From DATEMU01 sp964414585 (GTDB lineage: Bacteria; Planctomycetota; Phycisphaerae; UBA1845; UTPLA1): a stretch of DNA of 64,000 nucleotides. Position 1 is the first letter of the stretch, and every line of letters begins with the position of its first letter. Shown here in pieces: positions 42,803 to 51,780 of this stretch. A model generated the notes under the pieces. That model was not told the origin of the DNA. It did no database searches and saw only the letters and a list, made by a program, of their open reading frames with translations. The position numbers and the translations under genes were made by a program. The DNA is taken from assembly GCA_964414585.1 (NCBI GenBank), contig CAYPXR010000102.1:1-64000 (forward strand). Reading direction: 5' to 3'.

Positions 42803-44649
42803 TAGTGCGTCCCTTTCCTGAATGGCTTCGTATGGATTTCGGTCGTCTTCGTAGTCTCGGCATGATCAATGCGATGGGACGGCGCGAACTGGCGTTGTTG
42901 ATAGGCCGTGCCCAATTCACCGGCGAACCAGCACAAGCTCGCCGACAACGCCGTCGATAACCCGAGAATTAGCGTTGCCATCCCGAGGCGAGCCAACCAG
43001 CCGCCACGTCGGCCGAGGCGCGGCTCTTCGTAGTACCGAAGCAGGGTCGTTCGGATCGGCCGCACTCCCGGCGCGAAGGTAATCGCCTCGCGCGGCGAGA
43101 GCGCCATGACTTCTTCGGGTTTGAGCAAGCGCCGGGCTTGCTGCTGCCAACTTTCAGTCACGTTTTCCGAGTAGCTGCGACTCGTGGACGGGTGCATTGC
43201 CTGCGTCGTCTGGTAGGACGTACCCTTGCTCTTGCTCCCGGAGTCCACGACGATTGTTTCATCACCCAAATGAACACTGACGTAGTCCGCCGTGGCGTTG
43301 TCGTTTACGCCGAAGAAGACGCTCGTCACGTTTGAAAGCAAAGTTTGGTCCTGTCCGCCAGGGAAGCACTTTTTCAACTGCCCCATACTTTGATAGTAAA
43401 ATTGCAAACGAATTCCGTAACCGCGAAGTTTATCCACCGCGTCATCGATGCAATCGAGATGGCCGAGCGACGCGCTTTCATCAAGTACGAAGTGAATTCT
43501 GCGCTGCCGGTCCAAACCGCCGCGAATGACTCCGCGCATCAGCGATCCAATCCACATGCGTAGCAGCGCCGATTGAGAACGCATGTGATCCGGTGTCAGA
43601 ACCAAGTACACCGTGACGCCGCCTTTCAGCAGAATTGCCGGATCGAACGTGCTGCAATTCGTACTCTCGCGAACGGCGGGCGTATCCAGGAATTTCAGAT
43701 GCCGCCCGACCGTGGTGAGAACCGAGGCTCTTTCCTTCTCGACGAAGTGCCGTAACTGGTTTCCCATCCGATTGAGCAACCCTCCCCAGGCGTCCGATTC
43801 GCACATCACCTTGATGGCCATGTCCAGCTTCTCTGGGTCGCTCACAATGTCGCGCACCGTCTGTAGCGACCGGGTGCCTTGACCCGCGTCGCCATAGCGC
43901 ACCACCATCGCCAATAGCGCGGCGATCCACTGTTCGGCGCTATCGTTCCAATGCGGCTCTCGCTCGTCGTCACTGCGAACGACAAGCGCCTTGGCAAGTT
44001 CGTTGCACTCGTCAATGGCAGACGGGTCGTCCGCGTCGATGAACGCGACGGGATTGAAGCAATCGGGCGTTCGCGTACTGATTTTGAAGGGATCAAGCCG
44101 GATGATTCGATGCCCGTAGGTTTTGCGCCGATGTTCCGCCGTCAGACCTTCGTTTTCAGATTTGAAATCGATGACCACGCATGAGTCAGGACACGTCCGC
44201 AGAAAAGGAACTATGCAGGAAACACCCTTACCCCCACCCGTCGGGCTGAATACCGCCGTATGCACGGCGTGCGAGAGCCGCACGAGTGGAGGCTTTCCGT
44301 CGTACAACGCTGCCCAGAACTGTTTGCATGATTCCGCCGCGCGGAGACGCCATGCGAAAAGTTTCTGTAGCGCGGCAGTCATCCGATTGTGTTGCGTCGC
44401 CGCAGGCCGACCCACGATTAGGCCGGTGTTCGTTCCAACCATTCCGGCGCGGCACATGTCACTCACGTTCGCCCACCGCGCGCTGCCAAGCGTAGTGAGA
44501 TGCCGAAATCGCTTTCTCAGCTTAGAGGCGACGACGGCGAGGGCGAAAAACCAACCGCTCGCTGGCCAGCCAATGACGGCGATGATCGCAAGCGAATACG
44601 TCCCCGCCAGGACGCCCAGTATCAAGAGCAGTCGTGATAGCTTGTACAT
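42802..44649 (-). CDS. Type IV coupling protein, VirD4/TraG family
   Basis: About 615 residues. Two N-terminal membrane segments (LSRLLLILGVLAGTYSLAII and GWPASGWFFALAVVASKLR) anchor it. The cytoplasmic ATPase has Walker A FSPTGGGKGVSCIVP, DFKSENEG, and Walker B IHFVLDESASLGHLDC, then the DNA-pumping core ending PEEVMALSPREAITFAPGVR. A third membrane helix near the C-terminus (LGMATLILGLSTALSASLCW) is unusual. It would dock the relaxase-DNA complex to a transfer channel. Starts at 44664 and at GTG 44700 are also in frame. No channel genes accompany it. Confidence 0.9.
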   Translation of the reverse strand: MYKLSRLLLILGVLAGTYSLAIIAVIGWPASGWFFALAVVASKLRKRFRHLTTLGSARWANVSDMCRAGMVGTNTGLIVGRPAATQHNRMTAALQKLFAWRLRAAESCKQFWAALYDGKPPLVRLSHAVHTAVFSPTGGGKGVSCIVPFLRTCPDSCVVIDFKSENEGLTAEHRRKTYGHRIIRLDPFKISTRTPDCFNPVAFIDADDPSAIDECNELAKALVVRSDDEREPHWNDSAEQWIAALLAMVVRYGDAGQGTRSLQTVRDIVSDPEKLDMAIKVMCESDAWGGLLNRMGNQLRHFVEKERASVLTTVGRHLKFLDTPAVRESTNCSTFDPAILLKGGVTVYLVLTPDHMRSQSALLRMWIGSLMRGVIRGGLDRQRRIHFVLDESASLGHLDCIDDAVDKLRGYGIRLQFYYQSMGQLKKCFPGGQDQTLLSNVTSVFFGVNDNATADYVSVHLGDETIVVDSGSKSKGTSYQTTQAMHPSTSRSYSENVTESWQQQARRLLKPEEVMALSPREAITFAPGVRPIRTTLLRYYEEPRLGRRGGWLARLGMATLILGLSTALSASLCWFAGELGTAYQQRQFAPSHRIDHAETTKTTEIHTKPFRKGTH

Positions 44650-44712
44650 TGATAGACAACCCATTGGCGGGCGACACCAGAAGGTGTACGCCCGGCTCAC
44701 ATACCTACGGTC

Positions 44713-44808
44713 CTATTTGACTCTGATGCGCCGAGTGTGCTTGCGCGTGAAAACGGCCTGCACAATCTCGACGATTACGAAACGAATCAGTCGAAAAATG
44801 AACGACAT
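44713..44808 (-). CDS. Tiny basic hydrophobic peptide
   Basis: 31 residues (MSFIFRLIRFVIVEIVQAVF, then TRKHTRRIRVK) from an ATG with GGGAG 7 bases upstream. It lies between the ParB-like gene and the coupling protein on the same strand. A short amphipathic or membrane helix is likely. Only the ribosome site and position support it. Confidence 0.4.
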   Translation of the reverse strand: MSFIFRLIRFVIVEIVQAVFTRKHTRRIRVK

Positions 44809-44820
44809 GACGTTGCTCCC

Positions 44821-45627
44821 TTAAGGCTGTGCGACCATCTTGATCGCGTCTGAAAGCTCCAATGACTGCCCGTGCGCCGTCCGTAGGCGCTCGACCAAAC
44901 CGGTAAGCCATTCAATCACCGATGCCAAAGTCATCCCCGGCCCCGCGATGGACACCGACCGTCCGTCGCCCAGGGCAACTGCGATGCGCTCACAACCGTT
45001 CAGCGACCCTTTGCGCTTCGACCTTCTTGACTTGTGTTTGCGTGCGAGCTTCGCGGCTGCGCCGTCGCGCGTGATGGCCCCGCTCTCCAGTTCAAGCGCC
45101 AGCCGCCGTTGCGCCTCTTCGTTTCCGGCAATCGAAATTTGATAGGCTTTGCTCAGCCCCCAGCCATTACGTTCAATGAGTTCCTGCACGTCGGGCGACA
45201 CGGCCGAGATGGATAGAAGCTTCGAGAGCGTGCCCGGTTCGATGGCCAACTTCGCCGCAGCTTCCGAGGCCGAACAAGCGGCCTCGCGGATGAAATCCGC
45301 CGCCGCACGCGCCTTGTCAGTGACGCACAATTCCACAAACTTGTTGGCGGCCAACTGGAGTTGTATGGTTTCAGCGCGGGACGGCGTTCCGTCCAGAACG
45401 GCCGCAACGATCGTGGTCTCTCCGGCCTCTTTGGCGGCACGGAGGCGTACCTCGCCATCGATCAACACCCATTCTTGACCATCCCTCCAAACCTTGATTG
45501 GAGTCTGAATGCCGACCTGCTTCGCCGACTCGGAAATCTCAAAAATCGACGCATCGTCGAATCGTCGCCGCACCTGCGGCCGACACACCACCGATTCGAT
45601 TGGAATTTTGATTAGTTTCGAGATCAT
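44821..45627 (-). CDS. ParB/KorB-like DNA-binding protein
   Basis: About 268 residues from ATG 45627 (ATG 45654 also possible). The N-terminal ParB nuclease-like domain has IPIESVVCRPQVRRRFDDA, QTPIKVWRDGQEWVLIDGEV and RLRAAKEAG. A helix-turn-helix region follows (AAAKLAIEPGTLSKLLSISA). No ParA partner is present, so plasmid-style partition is unlikely; regulation of the element's operons or assistance to replication is more probable. The preceding gene's stop lies 16 bp inside the longer open frame. Confidence 0.82.
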   Translation of the reverse strand: MISKLIKIPIESVVCRPQVRRRFDDASIFEISESAKQVGIQTPIKVWRDGQEWVLIDGEVRLRAAKEAGETTIVAAVLDGTPSRAETIQLQLAANKFVELCVTDKARAAADFIREAACSASEAAAKLAIEPGTLSKLLSISAVSPDVQELIERNGWGLSKAYQISIAGNEEAQRRLALELESGAITRDGAAAKLARKHKSRRSKRKGSLNGCERIAVALGDGRSVSIAGPGMTLASVIEWLTGLVERLRTAHGQSLELSDAIKMVAQP

Positions 45628-45643
45628 GATTTCACCGTAAAGT

Positions 45644-46318
45644 TCATTCCTCATCCTGTGTTGGCATCACGCGCTGGAAGCGCTGGCCGCATTTCATGCA
45701 GCGTGCGTCCAATTCCGCCTTGGCGCACCACACGTTGATGCAGCCACACGACCATTTCTTGAGCTTGGAATCGCCCTTCACCTTTTCCTTGGGCAACGGC
45801 ACTTCAAAGAAAGGCACGTCAACGTCGAAGCGCCGCAGCAAATCCTTGAACGGGCTTTCAGCCGCGTAGCCGGTCACACCGCGCTCGTCGATGAGCAAGC
45901 CCAGGCTTTTCGCCTTGTCCCGGAACTGTCGATTGTGATAGTTGTTCTTCCCCGGCTTCCCGTGCGCTTGCTGCCACGCATGAAGTAGCTCATGAAGCAG
46001 GGTGCCCAGCACTTCCCAGCTTTCGCGCTGCCCGAACAGGTAGCGCACGTTCAGGGCGATTTCGCCCTTGAGGCCAAAGCCGTTGTGCCCGCCTCGAAAA
46101 TGGCCGAGAACCGAGCACCGAAGCCATTCAATTGCCAGGGATACTTCCGGGATTTCCAGTTTAAACTCGACGTTGAACCGATCCGCCCAAACCTGAAAGG
46201 TCTCCATCAGAGGCCGCCCGAACCACGTTTCGGTTACTTGGTGATCCGCCAGCCCCCTGTAGATGCCGGGCTTGGCGTCCGGTGCGGTGTTCACGGCTGG
46301 TTTGTTCTCAGGTGCCAT
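45644..46318 (-). CDS. SprT-like zinc metalloprotease domain protein
   Basis: 224 residues. The zinc protease motif LLHELLHAWQQAHGKPGKNN (HExxH) lies near residues 106-125. A C-terminal zinc ribbon (WSCGCINVWCAKAELDARCMKC) is typical of SprT/Spartan-like proteins. The eukaryotic relative cleaves DNA-protein cross-links; bacterial members on mobile elements are poorly known. A role in clearing covalent relaxase-DNA or in anti-host defence is speculative. First gene behind a palindromic promoter, with AGAGG five bases before the ATG. Confidence 0.8.
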   Translation of the reverse strand: MAPENKPAVNTAPDAKPGIYRGLADHQVTETWFGRPLMETFQVWADRFNVEFKLEIPEVSLAIEWLRCSVLGHFRGGHNGFGLKGEIALNVRYLFGQRESWEVLGTLLHELLHAWQQAHGKPGKNNYHNRQFRDKAKSLGLLIDERGVTGYAAESPFKDLLRRFDVDVPFFEVPLPKEKVKGDSKLKKWSCGCINVWCAKAELDARCMKCGQRFQRVMPTQDEE

Positions 46319-46327
46319 GTTTGCCTC

Positions 46328-46364
46328 TACAGTACATTATGTACTGTAACGCAGGCAAAGTCAA
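46328..46364 (-). promoter_or_regulatory. Promoter with perfect palindromic operator for the SprT/ParB operon
   Basis: Minus-strand -35 TTGACT (46364-46359), a 17-bp spacer and -10 CATAAT (46341-46336). The -10 lies inside a perfect palindrome at 46328-46348 with 10-bp arms TACAGTACAT and ATGTACTGTA around one central base. A dimeric repressor bound there would block the promoter. The start codon is 9 bp further on. Confidence 0.82.
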
Positions 46365-46406
46365 ATCGGTTCAAGTTTTTTTTTGAGAAGTCAATCGGGA
46401 GTGGGC

Positions 46407-47312
46407 TTACCGCGACCGGGACCGCCGCTCGCCATACGGAGCGCGTGTCAGATCGTCCGGCATGAGTTGAAGCGTCGGCAACGTCACCGAGGACACAGGG
46501 TGCTGCCGTTTTCCTTCCGAATCCGTGTAATCCAGCACGAACCGACCCACCAAAGGACTATGGCCGGTCGTCGCGACGATAAGGCAAGGATTCCCTGTCT
46601 TGGGGCACCGTATCGCTAGGCCGACGCGGCGCAATTCCGCGTTGATCCACTTCGCCAGCGTTTTCTTTTCATCGTAGGTGGCTTGCGGCAGCTTTGCGGC
46701 TTCCGCGTTTAGAATCGGCTCCAGGGCGCGCGCGAGTTCCTCGCGCACCGCGTCGCCGGTGGCGACGATGCCGTCTCGTTTTTTTGCATAGGCATCGGGA
46801 AGGGCGTCGGCAATCGCGCGGACGGCTCGGCGAATTTGGTTGATTTTATCTTGTGACTCTTGCGGCACGGCCAGACGAATTCGCTGTTGATCCGATGGAG
46901 CATGGGTGCGAGCCCATGTTTCAGCAGTAGCAGAATCCGCGAAAACGCGCAATTGGATTGTGTATCCAGAGCCCCTGGCGCTGGACTCTTTTGCTCCCGG
47001 CGCACCCATCGCCTGATCGACCATTGCCACGATTTGCGATTCGACGACAGGTCGCACGGCAGCCGGAAATCGCTTTGCAGGCAAATCTATCTGCCCGGCC
47101 AGCCCAATAAAGGCAACGGGCTTTGAAGACGGTTGCGTGATGATGGCCTTCAGCAGGCAAGAAGTTACGAAGGCTTCCGCCGGACTCGCACCCGAAGGCG
47201 CGTTGACGAGGCTTTTTTTCGCCACGTCGAGAACGACCGCGATGTCCGCGACAGCGACAGCGGCTTTTTTCCCAGATTGATGACTTCGTTTCGCCTGACC
47301 GGTTTTGCCCAT
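46407..47312 (-). CDS. Hypothetical protein of the mobile element
   Basis: 301 residues with a very basic, Ala-rich N-terminus (GKTGQAKRSHQSGKKAAVAV), a hydrophobic/alpha-beta middle (SKPVAFIGLAGQIDLPAKRF) and a C-terminal region with CPKTGNPCLIVATTGHSPLV. No family is recognised and no enzyme motif stands out. It lies upstream of the operator that controls the SprT gene and is read in the same direction. DNA or protein binding is only a guess from its charge. Confidence 0.6.
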   Translation of the reverse strand: MGKTGQAKRSHQSGKKAAVAVADIAVVLDVAKKSLVNAPSGASPAEAFVTSCLLKAIITQPSSKPVAFIGLAGQIDLPAKRFPAAVRPVVESQIVAMVDQAMGAPGAKESSARGSGYTIQLRVFADSATAETWARTHAPSDQQRIRLAVPQESQDKINQIRRAVRAIADALPDAYAKKRDGIVATGDAVREELARALEPILNAEAAKLPQATYDEKKTLAKWINAELRRVGLAIRCPKTGNPCLIVATTGHSPLVGRFVLDYTDSEGKRQHPVSSVTLPTLQLMPDDLTRAPYGERRSRSR

Positions 47313-47327
47313 GAACTCTCGTTTCGC

Positions 47328-48221
47328 TCAGAACAGATCGTATTTCCCGGTCGTGACCAGCCGCTCGATAATCGAGTGATTCATTTGGTCGCTTCGGAAA
47401 TAATAATCGCTAGTGTAATACACCGACCGAAGATCGACGACCTCCCCGACGAACGGCCGCAGGCAGACGACTCGAATCTCCATCCCCAGGCCGCCCCGCA
47501 CCGGACGGCACAAGCTCACGAGCGGAGCCGTCTGCATCTTGCTTGGATGATGGCGGAATTCTTCCAGATTCAGATTCAAACCCCGGGCGACCGCCCGTCG
47601 CTCATCCGGCGCGACGGCGAACATCCATTCTTCCGTTGTCACCACCGGCGGACCAAGTCCGTCGCCGGAAAGCCAGCGATGAAGGAAAAGCCGTTGCATG
47701 GCAAGTTGCGGATCGGGAACATCCCAGCGATGGAACAGCCGCATTCCAACCGTCGGAATCCGTTGATCGTTGAGGATGATGCGCTTGCTGTCGATGTCCT
47801 CCAGGCGGAAGAGTCGTTTGCCTACCTGCGGGCGCTCGGCACCTTCACAGTGCAGAATTGCCATTCGTTGCGGAAACGACGCCCGCGCCGAGTGCACGGT
47901 AATCCATGACGGATTGTCGCCATTCCCGAAGAAGCTCTCGAACAGTTCCCGGAAGAATCCCTGTTGGTCCCGCCACGTAATCGTATCCAGTTCCAACTCA
48001 ATCTCGATTAGTTTCAGCACGGCAAGCAGGCTGCGTCGCTCGGAAAAATGTCTCTCTTGACCCAACAGCGCGAAGTTATTTCGACACGCACGTACGTTTT
48101 CTGGCAACCCTTCCGATTGCCAACGCAACAGGCGCAGACGATTCGCACCGCCCACGCGGCGCATGTCGTACCACAACCATGCGTCCGGTTCCTTCGGAAT
48201 CAAGATGGAACTAGCTTCCAC
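47328..48221 (-). CDS. Hypothetical protein of the mobile element
   Basis: 297 residues, 15 bp upstream of the previous gene on the same strand and so probably co-transcribed. The sequence is rich in Arg, Leu and aromatic residues (DAWLWYDMRRVGGANRLRLL, LFHRWDVPDPQLAMQRLFLH) and has no recognised domain. There is no signal peptide or membrane helix. Its start overlaps the end of the lipoprotein gene by 11 bp. Confidence 0.62.
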   Translation of the reverse strand: MEASSILIPKEPDAWLWYDMRRVGGANRLRLLRWQSEGLPENVRACRNNFALLGQERHFSERRSLLAVLKLIEIELELDTITWRDQQGFFRELFESFFGNGDNPSWITVHSARASFPQRMAILHCEGAERPQVGKRLFRLEDIDSKRIILNDQRIPTVGMRLFHRWDVPDPQLAMQRLFLHRWLSGDGLGPPVVTTEEWMFAVAPDERRAVARGLNLNLEEFRHHPSKMQTAPLVSLCRPVRGGLGMEIRVVCLRPFVGEVVDLRSVYYTSDYYFRSDQMNHSIIERLVTTGKYDLF

Positions 48222-48561
48222 GATCCTTCCCTGCGTCGGGTTTTTCTTTTATCTTGCCCGTCCCACCGCACGCCGCACACTTCTTACTCTCATAGACAGG
48301 TGTCGGAACGTAATTCGTCGTCGGGGGCATACCGGGATCGAAGCCCGGAGTTGTGACCATAACCATATCCATCCGGACGAGTTCCAATTTACTTCCAGAT
48401 CCTCTGCACTCTGGGCAAGCGTCTTTATCAAGTTGAGCAGCGGGAGTCTCAGCCTTCGTGCATCCGCCTTGACCCTTGCCTCCACAGGCCGTCAAACCTG
48501 TCACTCCAACGACTGCAAGGGCGACTCTTGTATAAGACCACCGCCATCGTCGCGTTCGCAT
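48211..48561 (-). CDS. Lipoprotein with DnaJ-type zinc-finger motifs
   Basis: 116 residues from ATG 48561 with GGAGGG upstream. The lipoprotein signal has a lipobox (VVGVTGLTAC, Cys about 23). The mature part has two CxxCxGxG-like elements, CPECRGSGS and CAACGGTGK, the pattern of DnaJ cysteine-rich domains, so it may hold zinc. The combination of a lipid anchor with one zinc-finger pair is unusual. It lies in the mobilisation gene block between the relaxase and unknown genes. Confidence 0.65.
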   Translation of the reverse strand: MRTRRWRWSYTRVALAVVGVTGLTACGGKGQGGCTKAETPAAQLDKDACPECRGSGSKLELVRMDMVMVTTPGFDPGMPPTTNYVPTPVYESKKCAACGGTGKIKEKPDAGKDRGS

Positions 48562-48661
48562 CCTGTAGCCCTCCGGCACGTGCTTCGCTGAATTCAGCCA
48601 AAACGTCCCTGCGATTTTAGCGACGCGCCGTTTTCCATCAAACCACCGAGCGTTCCACGCC

Positions 48662-49075
48662 TCACCATTCAATTGCATCGATGACCGCCGTCCGTTCGCC
48701 GGCGGACATAAGCTCAGGCTCGTCGGCTTCGCGCAACCAGGGTACGCGATGCCGACAGATGGCTTCATAAAGCCGCACCTTCGGATGAACTTCGACGTTG
48801 AGGTTTCGACCCTTAATCCGAACCTTGTGACCGGCCAAATGAAGCGTGATGCCGTCCGACGGATCGAATTCCGCCTTGTCCATGTAGCCGTAGGCGACGG
48901 CGAGAATGCCGCCGTCTTTCCTTCGCAACTCCAGCATGGTTGCCCGCTCGCGCGACCCGCGTAGGAAGCCGAACGAGCCGAGGTCATCGACGGCGCTTTC
49001 TTCGTGCGCTTCATTGTCGTTCGCACCGTTGTCGCCATCGCGTCCGGTGTATTTGTCCAGAATCTTATCGATCAT
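48662..49075 (-). CDS. Hypothetical protein coupled to the relaxase gene
   Basis: 137 residues whose start overlaps the relaxase stop by 11 bp. The N-terminus is acidic (DGDNGANDNEAHEESAVDDL). The rest looks like an alpha/beta domain (DGITLHLAGHKVRIKGRNLN, VEVHPKVRLYEAICRHRVPW). No family is recognised. Tight coupling to the relaxase suggests a relaxosome accessory. Confidence 0.6.
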   Translation of the reverse strand: MIDKILDKYTGRDGDNGANDNEAHEESAVDDLGSFGFLRGSRERATMLELRRKDGGILAVAYGYMDKAEFDPSDGITLHLAGHKVRIKGRNLNVEVHPKVRLYEAICRHRVPWLREADEPELMSAGERTAVIDAIEW

Positions 49076-51746
49076 AGTTCATTCCCTCTCGTTCCTTCGC
49101 GGCGATATGCGCGGGCACCGTGATTTCCGGCGTCAGCGCCTCCATGCGTTGCAGAAGTTCGGCGCGATGCCGCAACTCGCGGCCGGTCACAAGTTCCGTC
49201 GCCGACACCCGCTCGTCCGAACGACTCACGGCATCGAGCAGCGATTCCTTGTCATCGGTGTAAATCGTCACGCCTTCTCTGCCACGCGACACCGAGACGT
49301 AAAATTGTTCTCGCGACGATGCAGGAAACGACAGCGACGACTGGCCGATGAAAACGCGATCCACAGTTTTTCCTTGCGAAGCGTGCGACGTAACGCAATA
49401 GCCGTGCGCCAAATGGCCGTAATCCTTTGATATCACCCAATCGTCCGCCGGTTCTTTTCTCTTCTCGCCGCCTACTTTGCTCACGACCAGGTTGCCCGCG
49501 TCATCGAAACGCCGGACGGTGAACAATTCCCCGTTATTGATCCGATGCAGGCCGTCAGCCGTTTTGCCGTTTCGCGTCACGCGAAGCACGTCACCCGGTG
49601 CAACCGGCAGCACGTCGCGCTCGAATACTTGGAACTTCGCCAATTCGGAGAGCGGCAGCGGACCGGCACTCGCCGACACTCGATCCCCCTTCGTGAATCC
49701 TTTGGCGTTTTGATGAAAGACCAGCACGGAGTCCGCGTCATATTTCACGGGGTCCGCACGATCCGCTTCCGTCAGATTCCGGTTCTCCAGAATTGGAAGC
49801 CGTCGCTCGCCGTCGCCGAGCTTACCGGTGCGCTTGAGTAGCGCGCGGATTTCGTCCGTGATGCACTGGCCTTCATCGTGCGTTGGCGAAACTACGAGGG
49901 CGCTCTTTCCGCGCGAGAGAGCCGCCACGTAATCCTCAGCAAGCACCTTGTAGCGATCCGTCTCATTGACTTCCCGTATCCAGCCGAGATTGTCGAGTTG
50001 CTGGAATCCGTCTTCCGTCCGCCCTTCGCTTAACGCTTCAACGGCACGTCTGTAATCGCCGGATTGTCGCTTGATGTCGCGGATTTCGGCGGGGACGAGA
50101 CCGGCTTCCTGTTCCAGGAGCCGCAGCGCAGCGCCGCGTTCGACGGAGCCGTGTTGTTTGCGGTCGCCGGACAACACTACGCGGGCGTCAAGGCTCTCCG
50201 CCAAGTCGAATACCTGCGCCAATTGTTTCGTTCCAAGCAATCCCGCCTCGTCAATCCAAATCACCTGTCCGCGAATTTCTGCCTGCATCCGCTCGTCTTT
50301 CAACAGCCGCGCGACCGTGTCGGCATTCTCGAATCCATCCTCGCGAAGCACTCCCCGACTGGCAGACGCGGAGGGCGCGAAGGTGAACACACGCTTGCCG
50401 TTTTCCTCAATCGCCTCCACCGCTTCCTGCATCATCGTGGTCTTCCCAGTTCCAGCCGCGCCTCGCACGACGATTACCCGGTCCGACGAACCCAGGACGT
50501 GCCGCACTGCCCGGCGCTGGCCGTCGTTCAGCCAATCGCGCTTGATTGCATACAAGGCATCACCCAGCGGTCGGCAGGTGCCGCGCCCCTCACGGGCGAA
50601 TGAAATCATTTGCTTCTCTTCCAATAGCACGTTCCGCGTCGTCGCCAGGCGTTGCCCGTTCCGCGACGCCACAACCAGCCCTTGCGCTTCCACAGCCCGC
50701 TCGACCGTTTCCGGCAAGGCCGCGCCGATGCTGCGCTTGAGCGCTTCGGTCAGGAGCTTGCGTTCCGGCACCACGGAACTACGCTCCAGGCAATGCTCGA
50801 CCGCCCGCGATGCGGCTTCCGCCGCGACGTGCCGGTCTTCGCCGATGGCCGCGCTTCCAATGCGACCGGCAACGGTTTGTACTGCGCTGCTTTCATCCGC
50901 CGTTAGGCGTGACCGCCAATACTCGCGCAGTTCGTCGAAGCTGATTTCCTTGCACTTGCCTTCACGAGTCTTCGCCCCCAGCTGGTCTTTCTCGGCGGCG
51001 GCGGTAATGCCACGCTCTTTCGCCTCTTGTTCGATGAGCGCCGTCCGCCGCGAGAACTTCTCTATCGCCGACTTGGGAATGTCACGAAGCTCCCAACCCT
51101 TTTTCGTTCGCTCGACAGGCAAGCCAAGCTCTTCCAATCGGCGAGCAAACCGCGAATAGAACTTCGCCTCGAAATACGGCGCGTCGCGCTTCAACTCCGC
51201 GAACTGCCCGGCCTTCCAGCGTTGTTCCTTCTCGTCCCACGTCGAATTGAACACGAAGCAGTGTGCGTGCAAATGCGGATCGGGCAGGCCATCCACCGGC
51301 CGCGCCGTGGTATGCACGAACTCGCCCCATACCATATTGCCCGTCGTGCGGTCGTCGTTTTTTCCCGCCGTCCGCACGCGGGTTTTCATTTCGGCTTCCA
51401 TGTCCTGCATCGTTTCATTCACCGATGCGCGGAAGGCGTCCACGATGCGCTCGTCCTTGGTCAGTCCGTACACGATGGAAATGCTCTTCGGGACGTGAAA
51501 ATTGAAGTCGTACCCGACGCGACGGTTCTGTTTCTGCCGTGGCGTCAGAACGCCGCCGGTCACAGGGTTGCGATTGTCGCAGAGGGCATCCCAATCTTTT
51601 TGTTGAACGACGCCGGACAGGTCGAGGCGCTTCGCGCCTTCGCCACGCCAGAGACCGGTGAGTTCCTGTCCCTCGCTGTAATAGTCAGCCGTCGAATAGT
51701 AAGAACGGGCTCCGGCGGCACTCGTGCTTTGAATGATACGGAGCAT
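49065..51746 (-). CDS. MobF-family relaxase-helicase (TrwC/TraI type)
   Basis: 893 residues. The TrwC relaxase domain (1-300) has catalytic tyrosines in ARSYYSTADYYSEG near residue 16 and the HUH metal motif DPHLHAHCFVFN near 150. The SF1 helicase half has Walker A VVRGAAGTGKTTMMQEAVEA near 425, IWIDEAGLLGTKQ, and the C-terminal SHASQGKTVDRVFIGQSS, QFYVSVSRGREGVTIYTDD motifs. It nicks oriT, stays bound to the 5' end and unwinds the strand for transfer. A promoter with -10 TAGAAT ends five bases before the ATG, so its mRNA may be leaderless. It defines this element as mobilizable, MOB-F class. Confidence 0.95.
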   Translation of the reverse strand: MLRIIQSTSAAGARSYYSTADYYSEGQELTGLWRGEGAKRLDLSGVVQQKDWDALCDNRNPVTGGVLTPRQKQNRRVGYDFNFHVPKSISIVYGLTKDERIVDAFRASVNETMQDMEAEMKTRVRTAGKNDDRTTGNMVWGEFVHTTARPVDGLPDPHLHAHCFVFNSTWDEKEQRWKAGQFAELKRDAPYFEAKFYSRFARRLEELGLPVERTKKGWELRDIPKSAIEKFSRRTALIEQEAKERGITAAAEKDQLGAKTREGKCKEISFDELREYWRSRLTADESSAVQTVAGRIGSAAIGEDRHVAAEAASRAVEHCLERSSVVPERKLLTEALKRSIGAALPETVERAVEAQGLVVASRNGQRLATTRNVLLEEKQMISFAREGRGTCRPLGDALYAIKRDWLNDGQRRAVRHVLGSSDRVIVVRGAAGTGKTTMMQEAVEAIEENGKRVFTFAPSASASRGVLREDGFENADTVARLLKDERMQAEIRGQVIWIDEAGLLGTKQLAQVFDLAESLDARVVLSGDRKQHGSVERGAALRLLEQEAGLVPAEIRDIKRQSGDYRRAVEALSEGRTEDGFQQLDNLGWIREVNETDRYKVLAEDYVAALSRGKSALVVSPTHDEGQCITDEIRALLKRTGKLGDGERRLPILENRNLTEADRADPVKYDADSVLVFHQNAKGFTKGDRVSASAGPLPLSELAKFQVFERDVLPVAPGDVLRVTRNGKTADGLHRINNGELFTVRRFDDAGNLVVSKVGGEKRKEPADDWVISKDYGHLAHGYCVTSHASQGKTVDRVFIGQSSLSFPASSREQFYVSVSRGREGVTIYTDDKESLLDAVSRSDERVSATELVTGRELRHRAELLQRMEALTPEITVPAHIAAKEREGMNYDR

Positions 51747-51751
51747 TTTTT

Positions 51752-51780
51752 ATTCTACCATAACGTGTAGTCACTTACAC
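51752..51780 (-). promoter_or_regulatory. Relaxase promoter with small inverted repeat
   Basis: Minus-strand -10 TAGAAT at 51757-51752 lies five bases before the relaxase ATG. At the -35 position is GTGTAA, part of an inverted repeat GTGTA / TACAC (51780-51776 and 51769-51765). A leaderless transcript and self-regulation by a DNA-bound relaxosome protein are inferred. Confidence 0.5.
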
